Shown here: positions 16,624-24,419 of the stretch, one piece after another
Numbering within the stretch: position 1 is the first letter of the stretch
Layout: each line of letters starts with the position of its first letter
DNA from: Clostridia bacterium
Lineage (GTDB): Bacteria > Bacillota > Clostridia > Oscillospirales > CAG-272
Length of the DNA: 54,682 nucleotides
Assembly: GCA_017398585.1 (NCBI GenBank)
Contig: JAFQFS010000114.1
Span: 1-54,682 of the forward strand
Reading direction: 5' to 3'
The notes under the pieces: generated by a model
Seen by the model: only the letters and a program-made list of their open reading frames with translations
Told to the model about the DNA's origin: nothing
Database searches by the model: none
Translations under genes and position numbers: made by a program

Positions 16624-18368
16624 TCTGCGTCACCTCCGTTGTTTTTCATCTGGGAACTGTAAATATCACGGTATGTTTCGCTGGTTTTCATAAGATTGTC
16701 GTGGTTGTCGAAAGCGGTGATCCTTCCGTTTTCGATGACGGCAATGCGGTCTGCGTGCATGACGCTCGCGATGCGCTGCGCGATCATGATGATGGTCGTG
16801 CCTTCGAATTCGGTGTGAAGTGCGCTGCGGAGCTTGGCTTCGGTACCGAGGTCAAGCGCGGAGGTGCTGTCATCAAAGATCAGGATTTCGGGACGGCGGA
16901 GAACCGCGCGGGAGATTGCGACACGCTGCTTCTGACCGCCGGAGAGGGAAGCACCCTTTTCGGCAACGTAGGAGGTGTAGCCTTCTTCCATGTGGGAGAT
17001 GAATTCGTCTGCCTGAGCAACCTTCGCGGCGGAGATAATCTCCTCCTGCGTTGCATCGTTCTTGCCCCAGCCGATGTTTTCATTGACAGTGCCGGAGAAC
17101 AGCTCGCTCTTCTGGAGAACGAAGCCGATTTTCTGACGGAGTTTTTGGAGATCCCATTTCTTTACGTCAACGCCGTCGACATAGACGGTACCGTCGAGCG
17201 TATCGTAGAAACGCGGGATAAGGTTGACAAGAGAGGATTTGCCGGAACCGGTTGCGCCGATGATCGCCACGGTTTCGCCCTTCTTTACGTCAAAGGAGAT
17301 GCCGTCGAGAACGTTGTTGCCGGCTGCGCCCGGATACTTGAACGATACGTTTTCGAAACGGACGGTGCCGGTTTCCATGGCTTCGGTGGTGGAGCCGGAA
17401 ACGATGGTCGGATCGGCTTCGAGGACTTCACGGACACGGTCGCCGCAGGCCTTGCCTCGTGCGATCTGGTTGAACATCATGGATACCATCATGATGGAAT
17501 GGAGTACCTGTGAGATGTACTGAACGGCTGCCATGACGTCACCGACGTTGATGCGTGCCGCTTCGACCTGCAGACCGCCGACGTAGATGATCGCCAGAAC
17601 GGAGGCGTTCATGATGATCGAGAGAATCGGCCATACGCAGGACATGAGGATCTGTACGGAGAGGTTGGTTTTCTGGTATTCGTCGTTGGCAACGGCGAAG
17701 CGTTCGATTTCGTGGGGTTCACGGGTGTACGCCTTGACGACGCGCGCGCCGGTAACACTTTCCTGTACGACGGAGTTCACGCGGTCGAGCTTTTTCTGCA
17801 CAATGGAGAACTTAGGGAAGGCCTTGAACACCATGAACAGGACAACGGCGAGCTGGAAGGGGAAGGAGATTGCCACAACGTAACCGAAGGAAACATCGAG
17901 CGTGAGACACATTGTCAGACCGCCGATCATAAAGATGGGGGCGCGGACGAACATGCGGAGGATCATCTGAACGAGATCCTGCAGAGCGGTGATGTCGTTC
18001 GTCAGACGGGTGACGAGCGAACCGGTTGTGAATTTATCGGTCTGTTCGAGAGAGAGGGACATGACCTTGTTGAATGCGTCGATACGGACATCGCTGCCGA
18101 AGCCCTGTGACGCGATGCTTGCCGTGTAGCAGCACATGAGTCCCATGAAGCCGCCGACGGCAACGAGACCGAGCATCTGGAAACAGGTGGAGATGATGGT
18201 GCTCATGACAACGGAGAGTTCACCGCTTTCGACAACGGTGTTGACAATCTTTGACATGAGTTTCGGCTGAAGGAGGTCAACAATGACTTCACCTGCCATG
18301 AATAACGGGGAAATAATCACAAAGAACCAGTATTTCTTGAGATATCCCGCAAGTCTGACTTTTTTCAA
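16620..18368 (-). CDS. ABC exporter half-transporter, degenerate-site subunit
   Basis: The 582-residue protein starts at a TTG codon with GGACGGTG upstream. It has six membrane segments and a nucleotide-binding domain with Walker A GATGSGKSS and signature LSGGQKQR. Walker B reads ILIFDDSTSALD, with Asp in place of the catalytic Glu, and the H-loop reads IAQRIAS, with Gln for His. These two changes mark the degenerate site of BmrC/TM287-type subunits. It should pair with the following gene product to form an asymmetric drug or lipid exporter. Confidence 0.93.
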   Translation of the reverse strand: MKKVRLAGYLKKYWFFVIISPLFMAGEVIVDLLQPKLMSKIVNTVVESGELSVVMSTIISTCFQMLGLVAVGGFMGLMCCYTASIASQGFGSDVRIDAFNKVMSLSLEQTDKFTTGSLVTRLTNDITALQDLVQMILRMFVRAPIFMIGGLTMCLTLDVSFGYVVAISFPFQLAVVLFMVFKAFPKFSIVQKKLDRVNSVVQESVTGARVVKAYTREPHEIERFAVANDEYQKTNLSVQILMSCVWPILSIIMNASVLAIIYVGGLQVEAARINVGDVMAAVQYISQVLHSIMMVSMMFNQIARGKACGDRVREVLEADPTIVSGSTTEAMETGTVRFENVSFKYPGAAGNNVLDGISFDVKKGETVAIIGATGSGKSSLVNLIPRFYDTLDGTVYVDGVDVKKWDLQKLRQKIGFVLQKSELFSGTVNENIGWGKNDATQEEIISAAKVAQADEFISHMEEGYTSYVAEKGASLSGGQKQRVAISRAVLRRPEILIFDDSTSALDLGTEAKLRSALHTEFEGTTIIMIAQRIASVMHADRIAVIENGRITAFDNHDNLMKTSETYRDIYSSQMKNNGGDAE

Positions 18369-18386
18369 TATAAGACACCGTCCTTT

Positions 18387-18884
18387 TCAGAATCGTTCCG
18401 ATTCGGTTTCAGCAATGAGATTGTTTTTGATCTTGTTCAGCAGACGCATGAGAGTTTCGCTTTCGGAATCGGTCAGATTCTTCATCGCTTCACTTTCTTC
18501 CTCATGGATCCGCTTGCGGAGTTTATTGTCCAGAGCGCGCCCTTTTTCGGTCAGGAACACACGGGTCGCCCGGAGGTCGTATTCGTCCGGTCGGCGTGAG
18601 ACATAGCCGTCCTTTTCGAGCTTCTGCAGAGCCACACTGATGGTCGGAGCTTTGAGATGCGTTGCATGGACGAGGTCAAGCTGCGTCCGACCGTCTTTTT
18701 TTGCCAGCTCGATCAGTAGCAGGCGTCCGGATTTCTGACCGATAGGGTGTTCTTCTCCGCTGCTGCGGATTTTATCGCCCATCAGCCGGTTGATTTCATT
18801 GATGAGCATCATGGGAGTCTTACGGAATTCCACAAATTCCTCATCGTTTTCCGGGGCTTTGCCGTTGACGTTGAGATTTTTCAT
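18387..18884 (-). CDS. MarR-family transcriptional regulator
   Basis: The 165-residue regulator starts at the ATG 11 bases after AAAGGA. Upstream in-frame codons run through the promoter and are not coding. The winged helix is clear: GRLLLIELAKKDGRTQLDL, then THLKAPTISVALQKLEKDGYVSRR and DLRATRVFLTEKG as the wing. It is the first gene of the exporter operon (18 bp gap) and probably represses it until a ligand, likely an exporter substrate, binds. Confidence 0.92.
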   Translation of the reverse strand: MKNLNVNGKAPENDEEFVEFRKTPMMLINEINRLMGDKIRSSGEEHPIGQKSGRLLLIELAKKDGRTQLDLVHATHLKAPTISVALQKLEKDGYVSRRPDEYDLRATRVFLTEKGRALDNKLRKRIHEEESEAMKNLTDSESETLMRLLNKIKNNLIAETESERF

Positions 18885-18917
18885 CCAGATTGCAGTCCTT
18901 TCTTTTTTGATATTTTT

Positions 18918-18948
18918 ACTATATTTTGTGATATAATTTATTACAAAA
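18918..18948 (-). promoter_or_regulatory. MarR-exporter operon promoter and candidate operator
   Basis: Minus-strand TTGTAA (18941-18946) and TATAGT (18918-18923) have a 17-bp spacer. The inverted repeat TTTTGT-N13-ACAAAA (18924-18929, 18943-18948) covers the spacer and -35 box, as expected for an autorepressing MarR protein. Confidence 0.65.
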
Positions 18949-19073
18949 CTAATTATAACATCCGGACGGATAAAAAGCAATGATTTTTTAGTCGATAAAG
19001 TATATTGGTGAAATGTACATATTGGTGTAAAAATAAACGCCGTTATATATATAAATTGCGCGAACTGCAAAGA

Positions 19074-19108
19074 AAAGAGCATACGATGTGGAACATCGTA
19101 TGCTCTTT
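19074..19108 (-). terminator. Terminator of the SpoIID-like operon
   Basis: A perfect 16-bp stem (19074-19089 with 19093-19108, arm AAAGAGCATACGATGT) with a 3-nt loop, 13 bp after the SpoIID-like stop codon. A T-rich TCTTTG flank follows on the minus strand. Confidence 0.85.
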
Positions 19109-19121
19109 CTGGACATTTGTT

Positions 19122-21164
19122 TTACTGATAATTCTCGTAATCGACAATATCGACATCGGTAAAGTAGGAATACAGGATATCCTCATAGGAATAGCCGAGA
19201 TCCGCGAGGTCACGGGCACCGTACTGGCTGATGCCGACGCCGTGTCCCCATCCCTTGCCGACGAAGATGAAATTGTCCTCGTCGTCTGCGTAGGCGACCT
19301 TATAGACCAGATCACCGTCGGATTTATCCTCGACGATCTGCGTGTTGTGACGCTCTTCCCGCTTTTCTTCTTCGGCGTACTGCAGGTATTCATCGCCCAG
19401 GAAGGCGTGAGCGTTCTGGCTGGACATAACGAAGAAGTCGATTTTGTCGTACAGAACATTTTCGTCGCCGGTCACAATGCTTGTCCAGATCGACGTGTAG
19501 TGCCGGTCAATGGCGTCTGCGGTGATGACATAACAACCATCCACATCCGTGTAGCCGGATTCCTTGCCGGAGGAGGCACCGCCGATGTATTCGGGTTCTT
19601 CTTCCGGAATTTCTTCCGAGACATAGTTGTCCTCGATGACGACATTTTCACTGTATTCCACACTGCCGCGTCCGACGACGAAGTTGGAACTTTTGACATA
19701 GGGGGTCAATGCAATGCGGACATTGTCTGTGTAATTGATGGTGACGCTTTCACCGTGGATGTCGGTGATCCGGAGCGATTTGATGTAGGTGGAATTTTCT
19801 GCAAGCTCGAGGATTTCGACGTCTTCAATCTCATCTTCAAGGGTGGTGTATCCTTTCTGATTCAGATGATCGCAGAGCGCGGACGGGGAGATTTCATACG
19901 TCCAAAAGCCATTGCTGTGGGTCATGTAGCGTTCCCAGGGGGTTTCGACAGCTTTCAGGTAAGGCATTTTATCCTGTCCCCCCCATGCGTCTTCTGCGCT
20001 GACCGTAACACCGCCGACACTGGAGGAGTAATAGGCATTGACGATTTCGCTGCCGTACACGAGGATTTCTCCCTCAGTACCGAGAACAGCATCCAGAATG
20101 CGCTGATTGACTTTGCCAGCGCCTTTGTAGACCTGACAGTCCGTGGTGTTGCAGAGGTCAAAACCGTAGCGGTCAAAATGCTTGTTCCGGTGGGAGAGAG
20201 TGTATGAACGGATGGTGATTGCGAACGCTTTCAGCGTTTCAAGCGGCCACGAATTGGATGTTTCATAAGGAAGGACACCTGCAATATAAGCTTCCAGAGG
20301 AAGGATATTCACAAGCTGTACGCCTTCCACATCGCCGTTGTCGTAACGCTTGAAGCAGAACACACCGTCGTAAATGTTTCCTGCCGGAGTGGACATGTAT
20401 GTATTGCCGTTGGTATCTTCATGCCCGGTCAGACCGAGTTCCAGTTCCGCATCGCAGTCAAATTCAAACAGGATGTATTCGTTGTCGGGATCGACAACGG
20501 AAACTGCCGTACTGCTCGGTTCAACAACCTCAACATCCATGCGGCGGAAGATGTCTTCCACATCTTCGAGAACGTCTTCCGCGTCGTTTTCGTCCGCAAA
20601 TGCACCAACGCGCAGTGCGTAGGAATCATGGATGTAAGAAGGGATCAGGTACAGACCGAGATCGTCGACGTCATCTTCCGTGTCGTCGATCAGTTCTTCG
20701 AGTTCTTCGCGGTCATAACCGCTGCAGTCCACCTGAATGTGATACCCGCCGATATCGGTGTCATCTTCATCGTCTGCGAGAACAAAGGTGCCGGAAGAGG
20801 AGGCAAGATTGTCGTCGACTGTGCAGGAAATGTATTGGGTGGGGAGATCCCAGAGTGCTTCGAAGGAACGGTCATCGCTCAGTTCCTGTGTCCCGACCGT
20901 GAACCCTTCGTCCGACCAGAGACCGAAGGCCTTGGTCAGGCTGGAACCGTAGTTGAGACCGACGCTAACCAGAACATCCTCGCTGTTTTTGAGCGAGGAT
21001 GTGTCAATAGCTTCTGCTGTCGTGGTTTCCGCCGCGCTGACGGAAGAAGTGAGAACGTAGATGGTGTAGTAAGCCATACCGACGACCATGAGAATTGCCA
21101 TGATGAGCGCAATAATACGGACCATGAGCTTTTTGCGTTCTTCACGGGTGCGCGGCTTTTTCAT
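19122..21164 (-). CDS. Large SpoIID/LytB-domain protein
   Basis: The 680-residue protein begins at the ATG after AAGGA, two codons inside the spacing to the upstream stop. A basic N-terminus and one membrane segment (about 15-35) anchor it outside the cell membrane. A highly acidic region of about 250 residues follows, including a SPOR-like stretch (YALRVGAFADENDAEDV). The SpoIID/LytB domain then carries LPYETSNSW with the conserved Glu, LKAFAITIRSY, CQVYKG, YYSSSVGG and the C-terminal GWGHGVGISQYGA. SpoIID is a peptidoglycan lytic transglycosylase that works in engulfment; at twice its usual length, this is probably a vegetative or specialised relative. Confidence 0.9.
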   Translation of the reverse strand: MKKPRTREERKKLMVRIIALIMAILMVVGMAYYTIYVLTSSVSAAETTTAEAIDTSSLKNSEDVLVSVGLNYGSSLTKAFGLWSDEGFTVGTQELSDDRSFEALWDLPTQYISCTVDDNLASSSGTFVLADDEDDTDIGGYHIQVDCSGYDREELEELIDDTEDDVDDLGLYLIPSYIHDSYALRVGAFADENDAEDVLEDVEDIFRRMDVEVVEPSSTAVSVVDPDNEYILFEFDCDAELELGLTGHEDTNGNTYMSTPAGNIYDGVFCFKRYDNGDVEGVQLVNILPLEAYIAGVLPYETSNSWPLETLKAFAITIRSYTLSHRNKHFDRYGFDLCNTTDCQVYKGAGKVNQRILDAVLGTEGEILVYGSEIVNAYYSSSVGGVTVSAEDAWGGQDKMPYLKAVETPWERYMTHSNGFWTYEISPSALCDHLNQKGYTTLEDEIEDVEILELAENSTYIKSLRITDIHGESVTINYTDNVRIALTPYVKSSNFVVGRGSVEYSENVVIEDNYVSEEIPEEEPEYIGGASSGKESGYTDVDGCYVITADAIDRHYTSIWTSIVTGDENVLYDKIDFFVMSSQNAHAFLGDEYLQYAEEEKREERHNTQIVEDKSDGDLVYKVAYADDEDNFIFVGKGWGHGVGISQYGARDLADLGYSYEDILYSYFTDVDIVDYENYQ

Positions 21165-21165
21165 A

Positions 21166-21693
21166 TTATCCTTCGACAATGGTGTATTCCCCCCTTACCA
21201 TAACGAAGACCGATTCGGAGTCTGCCATAATGCCGCGGCCATCTCCGCGCGGGATCAGACACATATGGTTCTTCGTGAGATATTGATAGTTGTAGATTTC
21301 AGTGCCGGATGTGTAATCGGCAATCCCCTGTGAGGCGTCGGGCGCAATGCAGTAGGCACTGCCGGCACGGAGCATGATGTCGCAGGCACCGGCGGCATAA
21401 AGGGAGTCTCCCCAGGAGAGTTCGATGACTTCATATGTAGAGGAAGCGGCCGGAGCCGGTTCTTCGTAAGAAGGCTGATACTGAGAAAGGTCGAGATTGT
21501 CCATTCTGCGGGCGATTTCGGATTCGATGGTGTCGTTCAGTTCCTCAAGAAGTTCGGTTTTGAAGATCTTGGTGAGGTAGGAGAGGGATACGAGCGGGTC
21601 TTCCGAGCTGTCGTAGGCCGCAGCCGCAGTCACGCCGAATGCTGCCATCGCCGCGAGGACAAGAGCGGTGATTTTGGTAAATTTGAGTTTCAA
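21166..21693 (-). CDS. Secreted protein of unknown function, partner of SpoIID-like protein
   Basis: The 175-residue protein starts at TTG, preceded by AGGCGG and placed so that a classical signal peptide results (KLKF, hydrophobic core, cleavage after AAAA near residue 26). A Ser/Pro-rich linker (about 75-88) leads to a C-terminal domain of about 85 residues with SWGDSLYAAGACDIMLRAGS and CLIPRGDGRG, a beta-rich pattern I do not recognise. It is first in a two-gene operon, one base ahead of the SpoIID-like gene, so it probably acts with it at the cell wall. Confidence 0.75.
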   Translation of the reverse strand: MKLKFTKITALVLAAMAAFGVTAAAAYDSSEDPLVSLSYLTKIFKTELLEELNDTIESEIARRMDNLDLSQYQPSYEEPAPAASSTYEVIELSWGDSLYAAGACDIMLRAGSAYCIAPDASQGIADYTSGTEIYNYQYLTKNHMCLIPRGDGRGIMADSESVFVMVRGEYTIVEG

Positions 21694-21731
21694 GAATTGA
21701 TTCCGCCTTTCGGAAAGGTTGGATATGGTTC

Positions 21732-21760
21732 ATTATACATCATTTCCGCATGAAATGCAA
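21732..21760 (-). promoter_or_regulatory. Promoter of the SpoIID-like operon
   Basis: Minus-strand TTGCAT (21755-21760) and TATAAT (21732-21737) are 17 bp apart, about 39 bp upstream of the TTG start codon. The sigma-A type match argues against strict sporulation-sigma control. Confidence 0.72.
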
Positions 21761-21796
21761 GGGGAATCCGGTGAGTTCAGGGAAATCAATTTTTGC

Positions 21797-21858
21797 GGGG
21801 GAAAAACTTTTTGAAAAAAGTTTTTCCCCCACACCCCCATTTCAAAAACTTTCAAACA
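21797..21858 (-). repeat. Dispersed gene-end hairpin cassette, copy 4 (reversed)
   Basis: A 16-bp stem (21797-21812 with 21815-21830, GGGGGAAAAAC arm) is followed by CCCCATTTCAAAAACTTTC, the complement of the T-rich arm. It is the only copy in this orientation and does not follow the end of any plus-strand gene. Confidence 0.85.
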
Positions 21859-21928
21859 AAATAAATATGTGAGGTACAGTGCATATCTATAATAAATACA
21901 TGCACGGTTTGTTGCTTTTTGTCTGCTT

Positions 21929-21985
21929 AAAGGTTTTTCGGAGGGGTTCGGGGAACCCTTTTTCCTTAAAAAAGGGTTCCCCGGG
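21929..21985 (+). repeat. Dispersed gene-end hairpin cassette, copy 5
   Basis: AAAGGTTTTTCGGAGGGG arm, then a 15-bp stem (21949-21963 with 21969-21983, CGGGGAACCC arm) with loop CCTTA. It is about 70 bp past the topoisomerase stop codon and the hairpin faces that gene. Paired changes in the stem (AACCC/GGGTT) keep the pairing, which suggests the structure is selected. Confidence 0.82.
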
Positions 21986-22053
21986 AAAATTTGATTTCTC
22001 CGGATGAAAGCCGGAAAAATGCGGATTCATGCGGAAACTACTTCTGAAAAGCG

Positions 22054-24255
22054 TCAGATAAGTGTGTTGATCGTGATGCCGGTTGCGGGGATCTTGTGTT
22101 TCCGGCACTTTGCCGCTTTTTCCATATCGATGTCCGTACCCGACTGAACCGACGTGATGATCATGCCGTCCTTCATCGTGAAGAGGATGGAGCCGGCAGA
22201 GGTACGGGTTGTTTTCTGTGGGATGAGAGAGGAATTGATGAGGATCGCCTTGCCCATATTGTTCTCGATCAGGATGTCCATTGGTTCATGCTCGTACAGC
22301 ACTGCCGCGATCGGGGAGGCATCCGAGAAAGCGCCGGTGAGCCGGCGGCGGTTGGTCTTCGTCTCGTAAGCGGATGCGGGGATTTTTACCCCCTTGCCGT
22401 TTTCGAAAAGGAAGATGAAATTGTCATCCGGATCGTATTCTGTGATTGCTTTCATCATGACCGGACGCTCGTTTTCTTCAAATCCGAGTTTTGCCGCGAT
22501 GAAGTCGCCGAGGGCGGACGCCTTGACGGGATCAATATCGGCTGCCTTGCACTTGTACGCCTGGGCACGGTCAGTGAAGAAAATCAGTTCGGCACGGTTT
22601 TCCGTTTCCTCCGAGGCGATGATCTCGTCGCCGTCCTTCATTTTCTGCTCGTCCGCGCGCATCAGAGACTGACGGGTGATCTTTTTGAAGTATCCTTCCT
22701 TCGTAAGAACAACGAAGATCGGGTAATTTTCGACTTCTTCTTCCCCGGAATCTTCCTCAAGGTCATCCGTTGTGATAAGCTGTGTTTTGCGCGGTTTTCC
22801 GTACTTTTTCTTGATGGCTGCAAGCTGTTTTGCGATGACTGCTTTTACCTTGATGTCGTCCGCGATAATGTCCTCGAGTTCGGCGATCTCCTTCTGCAGA
22901 TCTTCGATCTCGCGGATGCGCTCGAGAATGTATTCGCGGTTCAGATGGCGCAGTTTGATTTCAGCGATGTATTCCGCTTGAATTGCATCGATCTCAAAGC
23001 CTTCCATGAGACGCGGCACAACGTCGGATTCCTTTTCGGTTTCACGGACGATCTTCACCGCTTTGTCGATGTCGATCAGAATTTTTCCGAGACCGCGCAG
23101 CAGGTGGAGCTTGTCCTTCTTTTTCTCAAGTTCGTGCGTCAGTTCACGGCGTACACAGCCGAGACGGAATTTGATCCACTCGATCAGAATGTCGCGAACG
23201 CCGAGCTGGAACGGGCGTCCCTCGATCAGTACCGTGAAGTTGCAGGAGAAGCTGTCCTCGAGCGTGGTCATGCGGTACAGCTTGTTCATCAGCGCATCCG
23301 CATCTGTGCCGCGCTTGATGTCGAGCGTCAGCTTGAAGCCGGACAGGTCGATCTCGTCGCGGACGTCGGAAATTTCCTTGAACTTTCCTTCTTTAATGAG
23401 AGTGACGATCTTCTTGATGATCAGATCGCTCGATGTTGAATACGGGATCTGTGTGATCTCGATGAGTCCTTTGCTCTTGTCGTAATTATAGCGTGCCCGC
23501 ATCTTGAAGCTGCCCGAACCGGTTTCGTAAATCTGCTTCATCTGAGCACGGTCGTAGATCAGATTCGCGCCGCCGGGAAAATCGGGAGCCTTGATGAGTT
23601 CGAGCAGTTTGTCGGTGGTCGTGTTTGGATTTTTTAGAAGAGCGATTGTTCCGTCGCAGATCTCCGCGAGGTTGAACGAACAGATCTGCGAGGACAGTCC
23701 AACCGCGATACCCATGTTCGGGCAGACGAGGATGTTCGGGAACGACGTCGGCAGAAGGGAGGGTTCAAGCATGGTGTTGTCGTAGTTCGGTACCATGTCG
23801 ACCGCATCCTTGTCGATGCCGCCGAACAGCTCCGCACAGATGGGTTCAAGCTTGACTTCGGTGTAACGGGCAGCAGCAGCCTCGTCGCTGCTGTAATGCT
23901 TGCCGAAGCTTCCCTTGGAGTCGATGAACGGGTGGAGCAGAGCTTCATGGTCACGCGTCAGACGAACCATGGTATCATAGATCGCCGCGTCGCCGTGCGG
24001 GTTGAGACGCATGGTCTGACCGACGACGTTCGCACTTTTGGTACGTCCGCCGTTCATCAGCCCCATCTTGTACATCGTGTACAGCAGTTTCCGGTGCGAC
24101 GGCTTGAAACCGTCGATTTCCGGGATGGCGCGCGACACGATCACGCTCATCGCGTACGGCATGTAGTTGGTTTCAATGGTATCGGTAATAATCTGGTCTT
24201 TGATATCCGCAATTTTCGTAACTTCAGGTTTCGTTTCTGTCTTTTTTCTAGGCAT
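22054..24255 (-). CDS. parC: Type IIA DNA topoisomerase subunit A (topoisomerase IV-like)
   Basis: The 733-residue protein is the DNA-cleaving subunit of a gyrase/topoisomerase IV enzyme. The winged-helix catalytic core carries KPSHRKLLYTMYKMG, the region GDAAIYDTMVRLT and active-site Tyr131 in AAARYTEVKLEP. A coiled-coil follows (about 365-470), then a beta-pinwheel C-terminal domain without a recognisable GyrA box, so relaxation or decatenation is more likely than supercoiling. The length is shorter than GyrA (about 830). No gyrB/parE gene is adjacent; upstream is a mannosidase gene. It may be a third, non-canonical topoisomerase of Clostridia. Confidence 0.88.
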   Translation of the reverse strand: MPRKKTETKPEVTKIADIKDQIITDTIETNYMPYAMSVIVSRAIPEIDGFKPSHRKLLYTMYKMGLMNGGRTKSANVVGQTMRLNPHGDAAIYDTMVRLTRDHEALLHPFIDSKGSFGKHYSSDEAAAARYTEVKLEPICAELFGGIDKDAVDMVPNYDNTMLEPSLLPTSFPNILVCPNMGIAVGLSSQICSFNLAEICDGTIALLKNPNTTTDKLLELIKAPDFPGGANLIYDRAQMKQIYETGSGSFKMRARYNYDKSKGLIEITQIPYSTSSDLIIKKIVTLIKEGKFKEISDVRDEIDLSGFKLTLDIKRGTDADALMNKLYRMTTLEDSFSCNFTVLIEGRPFQLGVRDILIEWIKFRLGCVRRELTHELEKKKDKLHLLRGLGKILIDIDKAVKIVRETEKESDVVPRLMEGFEIDAIQAEYIAEIKLRHLNREYILERIREIEDLQKEIAELEDIIADDIKVKAVIAKQLAAIKKKYGKPRKTQLITTDDLEEDSGEEEVENYPIFVVLTKEGYFKKITRQSLMRADEQKMKDGDEIIASEETENRAELIFFTDRAQAYKCKAADIDPVKASALGDFIAAKLGFEENERPVMMKAITEYDPDDNFIFLFENGKGVKIPASAYETKTNRRRLTGAFSDASPIAAVLYEHEPMDILIENNMGKAILINSSLIPQKTTRTSAGSILFTMKDGMIITSVQSGTDIDMEKAAKCRKHKIPATGITINTLI

Positions 24256-24350
24256 TGGTACCTCTGTAATTCAATAATCAGGTGAAGTCCTGTGCAGAAA
24301 ACGTCATCGTATATCCAAACGCTCTGCACTCACTGTGTTCTCTTTATCTG

Positions 24351-24413
24351 TTTCAAGTTTTTTGGATGGGGTTTGGGGAAACCTTTTTCGAAAAAAAGGT
24401 TTCCCCAAAAAAC
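24351..24413 (+). repeat. Dispersed gene-end hairpin cassette, copy 6
   Basis: TTTCAAGTTTTTTGGATGGGG arm, then a 17-bp stem (24372-24388 with 24393-24409, TTTGGGGAAACC arm) with loop CGAA. It ends about 10 bp from the GH125 stop codon and separates it from the topoisomerase gene. Confidence 0.83.
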
Positions 24414-24419
24414 TCCATT

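Larger units (their letters stand above)
21694..22053. other. Intergenic region with two opposed hairpin cassettes
   Basis: These 360 bp between the topoisomerase and SpoIID-like operons contain a promoter (21732-21760) and two cassette copies in opposite orientation. The sequence between and around them is AT-rich with no convincing small gene. Confidence 0.7.

Noticed and set aside
14611-16662. 683-codon plus-strand frame opposite the ABC exporter gene
   Set aside because: It begins within a cassette hairpin and mirrors codon bias of the exporter gene; no motif supports it.
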